DNA from: Psychrobacter glacincola
Lineage (GTDB): Bacteria; Pseudomonadota; Gammaproteobacteria; Pseudomonadales; Moraxellaceae
Assembly: GCF_904846215.1 (NCBI RefSeq)
Contig: NZ_CAJGZK010000014.1
Coordinates: forward strand, 1 to 64,000
Direction: 5' to 3'
DNA length: 64,000 bases
The notes beneath the pieces are model-generated. The model was given only the letters and a program-made list of their open reading frames with translations, was not told where the DNA came from and did no database searches. Positions 8,307 to 17,209 of this stretch are shown piece after piece. Position 1 is the first letter of the stretch, and each line of letters begins with the position of its first letter. Made by a program: the position numbers and the translations under genes.

Positions 8307-9509
8307 TTAGCCAGCCAAATCATTCATATTAACAATCGGTAGCATCACCGCCATGACGATAATCATTACTACCACGCCCATCAGCACCAGCATTAAGGGC
8401 TCAAGTAACGACAATAAGGTGCTGATAAAATTGGTGGCTTCTGCCTCTTGCATATGAGCTGCGCGGCTGAGCATGTTTTCAAGCTCGCCTGAATTTTCAC
8501 CACTTTTAATCATTTGCACCATCATCGGTGGAAAATAGGACGATTTGTCTAATTGGCTCGACAAACTTGAACCTTCCGTGACTCGATCGGCAGCGGTAAT
8601 AATCGTTTTTTGAATATGCAAATTGGTCGTCACTGCAGCGCCAATATGTAGCGCCTCAATCAGTGGTACGCCAGAGCGCACCAATATCGCAAGCGTACTG
8701 GCAAAGCGCGCCGCATTCAGCCCTTTTGATAAGCGTGCAAATATAGGCAATCTTAGCACGGCACTGTCTATGGTAAGTTTGCCCGCTTGCGTCTGAGCAA
8801 AGCGATAGAATAAAAATGCCGTTCCTGCCAACACTAGCAGCATCAGCCACCACCACTGGGTAATGATGTTTGATAAGCTAAGAACAATTTGGGTAATTAA
8901 AGGTAGCGCTTGCTCAGACTGCTCAAAGACTTTGACAATTTTGGGTACCACAAAGCTCATTAAGCCCATAATCACGCCAACGGCCATCACCATCAGCACG
9001 ATGGGATAAACCATAGCACCTTGTATTTTTTTCTGTAAAGCAAAGCGATTTTCGGTGTAATCGGCAAGCTGATTTAAAATCAAATCCAAATGCCCAGACT
9101 TTTCGCCAGCGGCAATAGTAGCGATATATAATGGCGGAAAGCTCGCCGCTTGCTGCAAAGCGCGCGCCAGACTTAAGCCTTCTAGGACATGCGAGCGCAC
9201 GGCAAGCATCAAAGATTTGATATGGGTTTTTGGCGATTGTTTGGCGACAGCTGCTAAGGTTTCCTCTAAAGGAATACCGGCAGCAAGTAACACAGATAGC
9301 TGACGGGTAAGCAGTGCCAACTCATACGCAGAGGGCTTTTTATAGCGGCTTTTATGTTGACTTTGTCTGTCATTGACGGCGTTGACTTCAACGGGCGTCC
9401 ATTGTTTATCGCGCAGCTGCTGGCGTACTTGCCGTGCAGAATCACCTTCAAGCAAACCTTTTTGGATACCGCCGCGATCGTCAAGCGCTTTATAATGATA
9501 AGCGGGCAT
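8307..9509 (-). CDS. gspF: Type II secretion inner membrane platform protein GspF
   Basis: 400 aa from the ATG at 9509 (MPAYHYKALDDRGGIQKG, the normal GspF N-terminus); the upstream in-frame TTG would add 19 residues with no support. Two repeated cytoplasmic T2SSF helical domains (about 70-190 and 270-390) alternate with three membrane segments (about 170-195, 220-240 and 370-395). Motifs include LTRQLSVLLAAGIPLEETL, VVPKIVKVFEQSEQALPLITQ and SGENSGELENML. It couples the GspE ATPase to pseudopilus assembly. The usual gspE neighbour is instead about 8 kb away. Confidence 0.95.
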   Translation of the reverse strand: MPAYHYKALDDRGGIQKGLLEGDSARQVRQQLRDKQWTPVEVNAVNDRQSQHKSRYKKPSAYELALLTRQLSVLLAAGIPLEETLAAVAKQSPKTHIKSLMLAVRSHVLEGLSLARALQQAASFPPLYIATIAAGEKSGHLDLILNQLADYTENRFALQKKIQGAMVYPIVLMVMAVGVIMGLMSFVVPKIVKVFEQSEQALPLITQIVLSLSNIITQWWWLMLLVLAGTAFLFYRFAQTQAGKLTIDSAVLRLPIFARLSKGLNAARFASTLAILVRSGVPLIEALHIGAAVTTNLHIQKTIITAADRVTEGSSLSSQLDKSSYFPPMMVQMIKSGENSGELENMLSRAAHMQEAEATNFISTLLSLLEPLMLVLMGVVVMIIVMAVMLPIVNMNDLAG

Positions 9510-9609
9510 AGCAGCGAATATCCTAAGGTAGTCAAAGGCAAAAGAGGAGGGATAAAGATTTGACAAATAAGCGTATTAAAACAATAAATGACTTAAAATA
9601 ATAAACGAC

Positions 9610-10701
9610 TTAAAAAAGCGGCGTAGAATCGTTACTATCGGGCATCAAACCTTGCAATAATAAAACATCTAAATGCTGCTGCTGTAGCTTTTTATCAAAA
9701 TCATTGACTTCCGCGATCAGCATACGCTCGATGCGCTTATCACTGGCAAACACACTAAGACGCGCACAAATGACCGCCAACTGATAAATACGTTTTTTAC
9801 AGTAACCATCTAAACCTTGTAACAATCTGACCATATGAGGGGTTTCAAGGCTGGCATAATCATAATCGCTCACCACATCCTGACCAAGCGCTGTCACACC
9901 ATAGCTGATGAGTAAATGGGCGCAAAAATAACAGCTGAATAAGTAGCCGACCACATGCCCGATATAATAGCCACGATCGTAAGTAAAGCTGCTGACGCCA
10001 AAGTGCCCAAGCACGTAGCTATTAAGGCTGCCTTGGTCAAAGATAGGTTTATTATGCTTTAGCTTGCCAACGGTGGCAAAGCATAATGGATTGTGCCCAT
10101 CCTGCGTCGTCAGCTGCCAACCTGCTGGTTGCTGAGCTGGCATATGCCGTACAATATCTTCGATGATATCGTCCACCACATGCAGCTGCTGCCATAAGCG
10201 CTCAATGGCATCTGTATCCATCAAACCGCGTTTATCAAGCTGCTGTGCAAGCAAATACTGCTGGTATTCGGCAAACTGGGTTTTGAGAGTTTGTACAAGG
10301 TAAGTCGGACGGATAGCAGCAGAAGCCAGATATAATTGCTGCGTGCGTTCGTGCTGCGCCCGATAAAGTGCCACGCGCTGAGTCGCCACACTGCTTTCAC
10401 TGGCAGAAGTAAATAAGCTTGGCGCCATAAGAGTCTGATTGGTGGCGCTAGCAGTAGAGGATTCTACCCTCTCAAGCAAGCTGTCATCTGCGTTTGGCAA
10501 AACAAACAATGCCAATAGTGCCGCTTTATCAAGCAAAGTAACCACACCTGCCCGTGCGCCAGTTTCCTGCTGAATAGTTGAGTCGTGCAGATTAAGATTG
10601 GCCTTACCTCTGCTAGGAGTCTTGTCGTTACTATTAGCAGACGCAGAAGGGTCTTGTAGATCACTTGATTTTACGCTTGGTTTTGCGGTCGGTTCAGTCA
10701 T
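9610..10701 (-). CDS. Unrecognised 363-aa protein upstream of gspF
   Basis: I do not recognise a family. The first ~45 residues are Ser/Asn/Lys-rich and probably disordered. About 50-65 (GVVTLLDKAALLALFVLP) is hydrophobic, and about 255-285 (GYYIGHVVGYLFSCYFCAHLLISYGVTALG) is a Tyr/Cys/His-rich hydrophobic stretch that could be membrane-associated or a buried core. The remainder looks helical. No signal peptide. It lies 100 bases upstream of gspF on the same strand and may share its transcript. The length and even codon use argue that it is a real gene. Confidence 0.7.
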   Translation of the reverse strand: MTEPTAKPSVKSSDLQDPSASANSNDKTPSRGKANLNLHDSTIQQETGARAGVVTLLDKAALLALFVLPNADDSLLERVESSTASATNQTLMAPSLFTSASESSVATQRVALYRAQHERTQQLYLASAAIRPTYLVQTLKTQFAEYQQYLLAQQLDKRGLMDTDAIERLWQQLHVVDDIIEDIVRHMPAQQPAGWQLTTQDGHNPLCFATVGKLKHNKPIFDQGSLNSYVLGHFGVSSFTYDRGYYIGHVVGYLFSCYFCAHLLISYGVTALGQDVVSDYDYASLETPHMVRLLQGLDGYCKKRIYQLAVICARLSVFASDKRIERMLIAEVNDFDKKLQQQHLDVLLLQGLMPDSNDSTPLF

Positions 10702-10921
10702 AAAACACCATCAGCTGCAAAAATAAACATCGCCTAAGTCATACTATATTGCCGATAGCTCGTAATATATAAGCATAAAATATAGGTCGCTAAAACATTG
10801 TCGCATCTAGGCGACTTATTACTTCATTGCCATTCCATAGTACCTGAACCTACGCTCATTGTCAGCTATGCAAGATCGAAATACTTGTGATGACAAAACA
10901 GTGTTATCACACAAATGCTGT

Positions 10922-11066
10922 TATAGTCAGTCCTAAATAAAAAAAATACAAATATTATAAAGCACTACTGGGATTAATTTTTCTTGCTTGCTGTGCCTGC
11001 GCAGACAGAGTTTGCGAATAATTAACCACAGTAGCATCGTACTCTTTTAAAAGTGGATCAACTATA
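10922..11066 (+). repeat. Palindromic MITE-like element, sub-family B
   Basis: 145 bp, left end TATAGTCAGTCCTAAATA, right end AAAAGTGGATCAACTATA. It shares the core with sub-family A, but the outer arms differ and the inner arms are GCACTACTGGGATTAA / TTAACCACAGTAGC. Its terminal TATA is shared with the next element. Confidence 0.88.
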
Positions 11067-11200
11067 GTCAGAGAAAAGTAATATCGATACATCAAGTACT
11101 GCTGATATTAATTTTTCTTGCTTGCTGTGCCTATGCAGACAGAGGCTGCAAAAAATTTATACCAGCAGCACTGTAGCGTTTTTGAGATATTTTAACTATA
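11063..11200 (+). repeat. Palindromic MITE-like element, sub-family A, abutting a B copy
   Basis: 138 bp. Inner arms AGTACTGCTGATAT / ATACCAGCAGCACT. Its first four bases (TATA) are the last four of the preceding B element, which implies insertion at a TA/TATA target inside an existing terminus. Confidence 0.9.
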
Positions 11201-11266
11201 TATATCACTGATTCAGTTTAGAAAATATCGCGCTGCTTGGATGCCTATTTCAGTCTGACGTGCCAA

Positions 11267-12202
11267 CTAAGCGAGATTTTGTTTTTGATATTGCTGACGG
11301 TACGCTTTTGGCGATATGCCATACACGCGCTTAAAGGCTTGACTAAAGGTTGAATCTGAGGCATAACCCACCAGCTCACTGATTCGGCTGATGCTGTTTT
11401 GCTGCAAGCGTAAGTAACGTGCTGCTAGACGTAAACGGTAGTCAATCAAATAGGTCAAAGGCGGCATACCAACCACGTCTTTGAAACGTTGGGCAAAACT
11501 CGATCGCGACATACCTGCAACCTCAGCAAGCTTATGAATGGTCCAGTTCTGGCTTGGTGTTTCGTGCATAGCGACCAACGCCTTGGTTAAAAACGGGTCT
11601 TTCATGGCTTTCAACCAACTGTCCGTGGCTTCAGGCAAACTTTCGATAAAAACTCTTAAGCACTCAATCATCATAATACTTGCCCAATGATTGATAATCG
11701 CCGTCTTACCCATCCGCTCATGCTCAGCTTCCAACGTCAGCAGCCGAATCTCGACATCAATCACCTCAAACCGACCATCAGATTCATCGTTAATTTCAGG
11801 CAATATCGTTGGTAGCACTGACAATAAAGGACGAATCATCTCTTTATCGTACTTACATTCAATCAGTATTAAGGACGACTGGGCATCTCCATCGCCCTGA
11901 ATATCAAGCGATTGTTCCGTGCAATTGGTAAGCAACTCATCCAAAGGCTTGGCACTCTGAGCATGATGATTGAGCGCGTAACTGACATGATTGTGCGCAC
12001 TGGGAATCATAATAATATCGCCAGCATGCGCTTCTCTGAGTCCACCGCCCATATCAATACAAAAACTGCCGGACATCACCAAATAAAAAATAATCGTATC
12101 TTGTCTAGTGAGAGAATAAGACCAATTACCCGTACCATTTAAGCGATAGTATTTTGTATCAAATAAATGCACATTTTGTAGTAACACGCTTAATGCGTCC
12201 AT
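11267..12202 (-). CDS. AraC family transcriptional regulator with N-terminal cupin
   Basis: 311 aa. The N-terminal half (about 10-190) has the cupin-like sensor pattern of AraC_binding regulators (GDIIMIPSAHNHVSYA). The C-terminal 100 residues form the double HTH: WTIHKLAEVAGMSRSSFAQRF and a second helix pair ending in ISELVGYASDSTFSQAFKR with GISPKAYRQ. An ATG at 12202 with GGAG nine bases upstream decides the start; the upstream in-frame TTG overlaps that site. Related regulators control aldehyde, alcohol or alkane metabolism or exclude toxic compounds; the ligand and targets are not evident, as no catabolic gene is adjacent. Confidence 0.9.
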   Translation of the reverse strand: MDALSVLLQNVHLFDTKYYRLNGTGNWSYSLTRQDTIIFYLVMSGSFCIDMGGGLREAHAGDIIMIPSAHNHVSYALNHHAQSAKPLDELLTNCTEQSLDIQGDGDAQSSLILIECKYDKEMIRPLLSVLPTILPEINDESDGRFEVIDVEIRLLTLEAEHERMGKTAIINHWASIMMIECLRVFIESLPEATDSWLKAMKDPFLTKALVAMHETPSQNWTIHKLAEVAGMSRSSFAQRFKDVVGMPPLTYLIDYRLRLAARYLRLQQNSISRISELVGYASDSTFSQAFKRVYGISPKAYRQQYQKQNLA

Positions 12203-12383
12203 GAACCATTTCTCCAATCACAGATGCTCAATAATCGCCACTCAATAACGTGCCAATTTAATAAAAAAGCTGCATTGATACGAGGATCGATTTTATTTAA
12301 AAATAATATAGTGTTACTGAGATGAATTTTTCTTAGTCAGCAAAGCTAGCATACTTTAATAAAGCCTTTACCATATAATATAC

Positions 12384-12466
12384 ATAGTCAGTGAAAAGTA
12401 GTATCGATACATTACGTACCGCTGGTATTAATTTTTCTTGCTTGCTGTGCCTACATAAACAGAGGC
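12384..12466 (+). repeat. Truncated palindromic element, sub-family A (left half)
   Basis: The left terminus (CATAGTCAGTG), outer arm, inner arm GTACCGCTGGTATTA and first half of the core are present. Similarity stops after ACAGAGGC, and the right arm and terminus are missing. It lies about 110 bases downstream of the 3' end of tRNA-His. Confidence 0.8.
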
Positions 12467-12579
12467 AAAAGGATATAAAATAGACAGGCACAAAAAAATG
12501 CCAAGAATGGCAGCGTCTGTTTTTAACAAATTTTGATATAAAGATAGAATATAAAAAGGAGGAATACAGAAAAATAAAA

Positions 12580-12656
12580 TGGGGCGACTGATGGGACTCG
12601 AACCCACGACAACCGAGATCACAACCCGGGGCTCTACCAACTGAGCTACAACCGCC
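12580..12656 (-). tRNA. tRNA-His (GTG)
   Basis: 77 nt with encoded CCA. The extra 5' G (G-1) typical of tRNA-His precedes the GCGGTTG / CAGTCGC acceptor stem. The anticodon loop TTGTGAT sits on a CCGGG/CTCGG stem, and the T-arm contains GGTTCGAGTCC. Confidence 0.96.
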
Positions 12657-12695
12657 ATAACTGTTGCCAAAATGCGGCAAGATATGCAGGCTAAA

Positions 12696-12772
12696 TGGTG
12701 CGCCTGGCAGGATTCGAACCTGCGGCCACCTCCTTAGAAGGGAGATGCTCTATCCAACTGAGCTACAGGCGC
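12696..12772 (-). tRNA. tRNA-Arg (TCT)
   Basis: 77 nt with encoded CCA. Acceptor stem GCGCCTG / CAGGCGC; anticodon loop CTTCTAA on a TCTCC/GGAGG stem; T-arm GGTTCGAATCC. It lies 39 bases upstream of tRNA-His and is probably co-transcribed with it. Confidence 0.96.
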
Positions 12773-12834
12773 TCTTAGAGGACTTTTACATATTTTGGTC
12801 AGCTTGATAGACAAGAAACCAAACCATTATACAT

Positions 12835-12854
12835 AAAAAAAAGCCTGTAAGGCT
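12835..12854 (-). terminator. Terminator between tRNA-Pro and tRNA-Arg
   Basis: Stem AGCCT/AGGCT with a 3-base loop, followed on the minus strand by eight T. It sits just downstream of tRNA-Pro, so tRNA-Pro may be transcribed alone, with partial read-through feeding Arg-His. Confidence 0.65.
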
Positions 12855-12865
12855 CTTAAAATAGA

Positions 12866-12942
<77 letters not shown>

Positions 12943-13030
12943 AAATTCTCTATTACTACGATAGTTTGTTGATTAGCTGGTCATTGGCAATGCCACTAGC
13001 TGGCTAACGTTCATCGCTATCGAGGTGCAC

Positions 13031-13059
13031 ATATTAAGGGGAAACGCCGATGGTGTCAA
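13031..13059 (-). promoter_or_regulatory. Sigma-70 promoter for the tRNA cluster
   Basis: On the minus strand a perfect -35 TTGACA (13059-13054), a 17-base spacer and a -10 TAATAT (13036-13031) are followed by a GC-rich stretch (GTGCACC), as in stringently controlled stable-RNA promoters. It lies about 90 bases upstream of tRNA-Pro. Confidence 0.8.
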
Positions 13060-13187
13060 CACCTATTTTTAATTAATTTGAATTAACTGCTAAGTTATTG
13101 CAAAAAAGCTTATTTCTTATAAATTGAACATTGACTGGCGTTACTTAACATAGTGCTTAATGACCTATGCGCTAATTGTACTAGCTC

Positions 13188-14723
13188 TTATGTCAGAAGC
13201 AAGTTGCTGTTTATCGTCCCTGTCAGCACATTAAAGGGTATCAGCCATAACTGGGCATAGGATGCCTTTTTACTATTATGAATATCTTGAACGTGTTGTT
13301 TCAATACAACCGCCTGCCTCTGATTGTCTTGCACCGGATATACCAGCCAGACTTGCTCGGCTTGATAAGCCTGTGCATAGCTGCTCAGTTGATAGGCGTC
13401 GCTGGCACTAATGGCGCTGGCATGCGCTAAGGGTTTCCATTTAATATCGATCACATGGCTATAATGACGTGACTGTTTTTCTCTTGTATCCTTTACTTTC
13501 GACACATGACTATCATACATGGCCGTATTTTCAGCACTTGAATGTATTTGCTTATAAATCAGTAAATCAGGACGAATAGACAAACACGCCTGCCCTTCTG
13601 CATCGTTCAGCCAGACACGTTGGGTTTGAAACAGTGGTTTATAGTCGTCGCTTAACTGCTGAAAAAACAGTGCAATGCGCTGACTTGCCCACTGTTCAAA
13701 TGCTTGATTCATGTCAATCAACAGGCATAAGCGCTGCGGCATTGGGTGTTTATTAAATGGATTTTGTGAATCCATACCGTGACCAGTCTCAGTAGGTGAC
13801 TGGCATAGCAGCCAATAAGCGAAATCTACTAGCTGCTGGGCCGCCTGTAATTGCTTTGCTTGCAGTGGCTGAGTCTCAAGCTCACGCTTGGCTTGAAAAT
13901 ATATCGACTCTAGCTGGCGTATTTCATACTGATGTAGCACAGACACTTGCTGCCATGGCTGCAAATATAGGAGAAGGTTTGATTGGGATAGCAAAGGTGT
14001 TAGTAGCTTTAATGCACTTTTAATCATGCGATTGCCTAACATATCTTGGCTGAGCACACTGCGCTCACAGACAAATTTGTGCGGCTGCATACTGTTGTGA
14101 CGCAGCTGTTCTTTTATCAGCAGGCGACCTTGCAGCGCTGCTTGATTGTGGATTTGCGTCTGATACTGCATGGTTGGCTGATAATGCGCTAAGTACTGCA
14201 AAAACTGCGTAATGAGCCAATCAGATAAAGGCAATGCGCTGACTGGGAGCGCTGTCAACTGGCGGCTGTATTGCCCAAAGTTTTTGCTATGAGGTGATTT
14301 GTAATCGTCACCATTTATTAAGTCTGACAGCATATTTTGCACCCAGTGACGGATTTGAAAAATATCTGTATCTGCTAGCCGCTTATTTGACTGATATGAC
14401 TGTCGAATATCAGTACTAACTGCTTTTGCGATAGGTTTTGGCAGTATCTCAACAATCATACCGCTCGGCATTATAATAACGCCGATATAACATCCAACCT
14501 TGAGTTGCCACTGTCCTTGTTTACGCTTAATGCTAAATACCGACAGCTCTTGCGCTATCAGCCACTGAAAATCAAAATCATGCAAAAAATCATGCGTTGT
14601 TAAACGCTGATGCTCAAATACCGTCATGATATTAGCTACAAGATGGCTATCAAGCGTATGCATATGAGCACTGTTTGTCTGATGTTTTGCAGTGCTCTGA
14701 TTGAGTCCATTGTTATTTATCAC
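13188..14723 (-). CDS. mcrC: McrC-like nuclease subunit of a type IV restriction system
   Basis: 511 aa. The N-terminal ~100 residues (WQLKVGCYIGVIIMPSGMIVEILPKP) match the McrC entry domain that contacts the McrB ring. The C-terminal PD-(D/E)xK nuclease shows Asp386 in RPDLLI, then Asp426-Ile-Lys428 in VIDIKWK, and the following YQLSSYAQAY helix. Family role: with the McrB GTPase it cleaves DNA carrying modified cytosines. The start is 12 bases downstream of mcrB on the same strand, so they form an operon. The modification recognised cannot be read from this subunit. Confidence 0.88.
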   Translation of the reverse strand: MINNNGLNQSTAKHQTNSAHMHTLDSHLVANIMTVFEHQRLTTHDFLHDFDFQWLIAQELSVFSIKRKQGQWQLKVGCYIGVIIMPSGMIVEILPKPIAKAVSTDIRQSYQSNKRLADTDIFQIRHWVQNMLSDLINGDDYKSPHSKNFGQYSRQLTALPVSALPLSDWLITQFLQYLAHYQPTMQYQTQIHNQAALQGRLLIKEQLRHNSMQPHKFVCERSVLSQDMLGNRMIKSALKLLTPLLSQSNLLLYLQPWQQVSVLHQYEIRQLESIYFQAKRELETQPLQAKQLQAAQQLVDFAYWLLCQSPTETGHGMDSQNPFNKHPMPQRLCLLIDMNQAFEQWASQRIALFFQQLSDDYKPLFQTQRVWLNDAEGQACLSIRPDLLIYKQIHSSAENTAMYDSHVSKVKDTREKQSRHYSHVIDIKWKPLAHASAISASDAYQLSSYAQAYQAEQVWLVYPVQDNQRQAVVLKQHVQDIHNSKKASYAQLWLIPFNVLTGTINSNLLLT

Positions 14724-14735
14724 TGATTCACACCA

Positions 14736-16193
14736 TCACAGGTATAAGCGCTGATAGATGGCAGGTTTGATAAACTCACCGGTCTTGGCAATAAGGTCAG
14801 TATTAATTGTATAACTACCTGCATGCATAGACTGAGCAAAATAGGATTGCTGTCCTGCAAACATTGAGTTTTGAGTAGTAATAGTATTCTGGCTAGCCAT
14901 TTGATTGGATGTCTCGTTATTCATTAATGTTTGGCTATCATGAATAAATTGCGCTGGCATCAGCTGCTGTTCATCTTTAAAGATGTATTGCAAGACAGCT
15001 ACTTGCCCGCCCGCTGCTTGGGCTAATTGTGGAATAATTTGCTCAGTAAGTGCCATTTGTAACTGCTCAAGACTATGCACTGAGAATAAAAATGCATGAC
15101 CCATTTGCGCCTCAATCCCTAACGTTTGGCTAATACGATGATTTAAACCTGTTAATATTTTGGCTAAATCGATAGACTCCGCTTCGTCGGTTACTTCTGA
15201 CCCTTTATTCAGGTGGACAGTCGGTAACAGCTCAGGCTGCGGCGGACAGTCAATAAAGCGAAAACGACGACGCAGTGCCATATCTAGTGGCGCTAACGAA
15301 TGATCTTGGGTATTCATGGTCGCATAGATATCAACATTGGCAGGCACGCTAAACGCTCGCCCAGAGTACGCCAAACTTATTGTCATCGCATTGGGCGTAC
15401 CTGCTCGTTTATCAGGTTCAATAAGACTGAGCAATTCACCAAAAACGCGTGAGACGTTGGCACGGTTAATCTCGTCAATCAGCATGGCATAGCGCTGCTG
15501 AGGATCATTAGCAGCGCGCTGACACAATTTTAAAAATGCACCATCTGTAATAGTGTAGCTCATTTGCGATGCGCTGTTATTCGACTGACTAGCAGCTGCC
15601 ATCACCGGGCGAATGCCCTCGACAAACTCTTCATAGCCATATGCTTGATGGAAGCTAACCATACTAAAACGCTGTTGGCTAAAGCGCTGGTTTTGGCTGG
15701 CACTATTATCACACTGCGCCTGCTGAAATTCTGACAATTGCTCTGACAATTCGCTCAATAGCATCAAGCTGTCAGGCAATAAATACCACGCGCCGCTAGG
15801 GTCTTTATCAAAGTACGCTTGACTGGCTCTATTTTTATACCCAACCGTCTGTGAGCTGGTTGGACTGTGCATTTGCAGTACAGACCACGCCGTATTACTT
15901 AAATTTTTCTCTCGTGCATTTTGCGCTGCTTTGACGACAAAAAATCTATGATTGACGATTTCAGGTACTTTTACTAAGTCCTGTTTTTGCGATTGAAAAT
16001 CTAAAAATATTAAACAGACAACGTCACGCCAGCTCAACTCTTGCAATAATTGCTTGAGCAAATCCTCATCATTGGCTCTGGGCAGATAATCCGTATAATC
16101 TTTAGCGATTTGGAGCAATCGGTAAGTTTTACCGGTACCCGCGACGCCCGTATAAATAATATTGGTCGCCTTATCATTAGACACATCAGGCAT
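14736..16193 (-). CDS. mcrB: McrB-like AAA+ GTPase lacking the N-terminal recognition domain
   Basis: 485 aa. Walker A GVAGTGKT lies at residues 16-23, so the AAA+ module begins almost at the start codon and there is no room for the ~160-residue N-terminal DNA-binding domain of E. coli McrB. Other McrB marks are FHQAYGYEEFVEGIRP (182-197), Walker B MLIDEINR (237-244), MNTQDHS (293-299, the position of the MNTADRS GTP-specificity motif, with Gln and His replacing Ala and Arg) and RRRF (308-311). GGAAAA sits eight bases before the ATG at 16193. It presumably forms the hexameric motor with McrC; how target DNA is chosen is unknown. Another McrB-type AAA subfamily is possible. Confidence 0.85.
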   Translation of the reverse strand: MPDVSNDKATNIIYTGVAGTGKTYRLLQIAKDYTDYLPRANDEDLLKQLLQELSWRDVVCLIFLDFQSQKQDLVKVPEIVNHRFFVVKAAQNAREKNLSNTAWSVLQMHSPTSSQTVGYKNRASQAYFDKDPSGAWYLLPDSLMLLSELSEQLSEFQQAQCDNSASQNQRFSQQRFSMVSFHQAYGYEEFVEGIRPVMAAASQSNNSASQMSYTITDGAFLKLCQRAANDPQQRYAMLIDEINRANVSRVFGELLSLIEPDKRAGTPNAMTISLAYSGRAFSVPANVDIYATMNTQDHSLAPLDMALRRRFRFIDCPPQPELLPTVHLNKGSEVTDEAESIDLAKILTGLNHRISQTLGIEAQMGHAFLFSVHSLEQLQMALTEQIIPQLAQAAGGQVAVLQYIFKDEQQLMPAQFIHDSQTLMNNETSNQMASQNTITTQNSMFAGQQSYFAQSMHAGSYTINTDLIAKTGEFIKPAIYQRLYL

Positions 16194-16503
16194 AGCATTT
16201 TCCAGCGAAAAAGTATAAAAAATCCAGCAAAAAAGTATAAAAAAAGCGCTAACATTTTATCATTATAGTCGCTCACTCTACAGGGTATCAGTGTTTCGAT
16301 TACTAACGCCTAAGGTGCCGTTACGTCACTGTTATTTTGTGAGCACGGTAGTACAGGGTAATAATAGTAGCGACTGAGCAGTTGATGTACCATAACTAAA
16401 ATAGCTGCTAGGATAAAGCCTATTCGGTGACTCATTTATGACATGAGCATTTTCACCCTAGTATCATTAGCATTGTAAATCCCACTTGAATGAGGAATGT
16501 TGT
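16194..16503. other. Divergent intergenic region between mcrB and the DUF4442 gene
   Basis: About 310 AT-rich bases between divergent genes. It should hold promoters for both, but I cannot place a convincing -35/-10 pair. No repeat element is present. Confidence 0.4.
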
Positions 16504-17181
16504 ATGTCAGGATTACTAAAAAAACTCCCGATCAAATTGACCAATAAACTGCCAGCCAAAGTCCCTGAGAACACAAAACCTACTGTCGAAAAACCAAACA
16601 GCACGCTAAAGCCAATCAGCAATCAATTCACCAAACTGTTATCTATCACCAAATACTTGCCTGCTGGTGCGCGCTCAAGCGTTTTATCAAAGGCATTTGG
16701 TAAAGTGGTGCCTTATGTCGGCACGACGGGCATCTATTATGAGACAGTCGATCCAAACCAAGTGGTGGTCAGTTTAAATAACAGCAAAGCCGTGCAGAAT
16801 CATATTGGATCCGTCCATGCAGTTGCCATTACCTTACTGGCTGAAACGGCAACGGGATTTATCTTAGGCTTAAATTTACCTGCTGATCGTGTCCTATTGA
16901 TTAAGTCTTATTCGGTGAATTTTTATCGTCCGATTAAAAAAGGACAGATGGCCGCCATCGCAAGCTTATCTGATGAGCAGCGTTTAGATATTTTAAATAC
17001 CCCAAAAGGTGAGATGGTCATTCCATGTGTCATTCATGACCGTGAGTCAGATAGTGATCGCGACCCAATCGTGGTCGAGATGACGTGGGCTTGGATACCC
17101 AAAGCTGAGTTAGAAGCGCGTCGTCTAGGCAAAACCAGCGAAATTTCGGTAGCAGCTGATAAGACTGTTGCAAGCAAGTAA
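16504..17181 (+). CDS. DUF4442-type hotdog thioesterase-like protein
   Basis: 225 aa. ATG at 16504 with GAGGA seven bases upstream; the upstream in-frame TTG at 16486 lacks support. After a Lys/Pro-rich N-terminus (about 1-50), residues about 60-200 show the DUF4442 pattern: VPYVGTTGIYYETVDPNQVVVSL, then NHIGSVHAVAITLLAETATGFILG and an SYSVNFYRPIKKG strand, consistent with the hotdog fold of PaaI-like thioesterases. Possible acyl-CoA thioester hydrolase; substrate unknown. It stands alone, convergent with gspE. Confidence 0.75.
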   Translation: MSGLLKKLPIKLTNKLPAKVPENTKPTVEKPNSTLKPISNQFTKLLSITKYLPAGARSSVLSKAFGKVVPYVGTTGIYYETVDPNQVVVSLNNSKAVQNHIGSVHAVAITLLAETATGFILGLNLPADRVLLIKSYSVNFYRPIKKGQMAAIASLSDEQRLDILNTPKGEMVIPCVIHDRESDSDRDPIVVEMTWAWIPKAELEARRLGKTSEISVAADKTVASK

Positions 17182-17209
17182 TGGGTGAAGAATACGTAAA
17201 AAAATTACT

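Noticed and set aside
12333..12680. 115-codon minus-strand ORF across tRNA-His
   Set aside because: It runs through the tRNA gene and a truncated repeat element; the tRNA structure explains the sequence.
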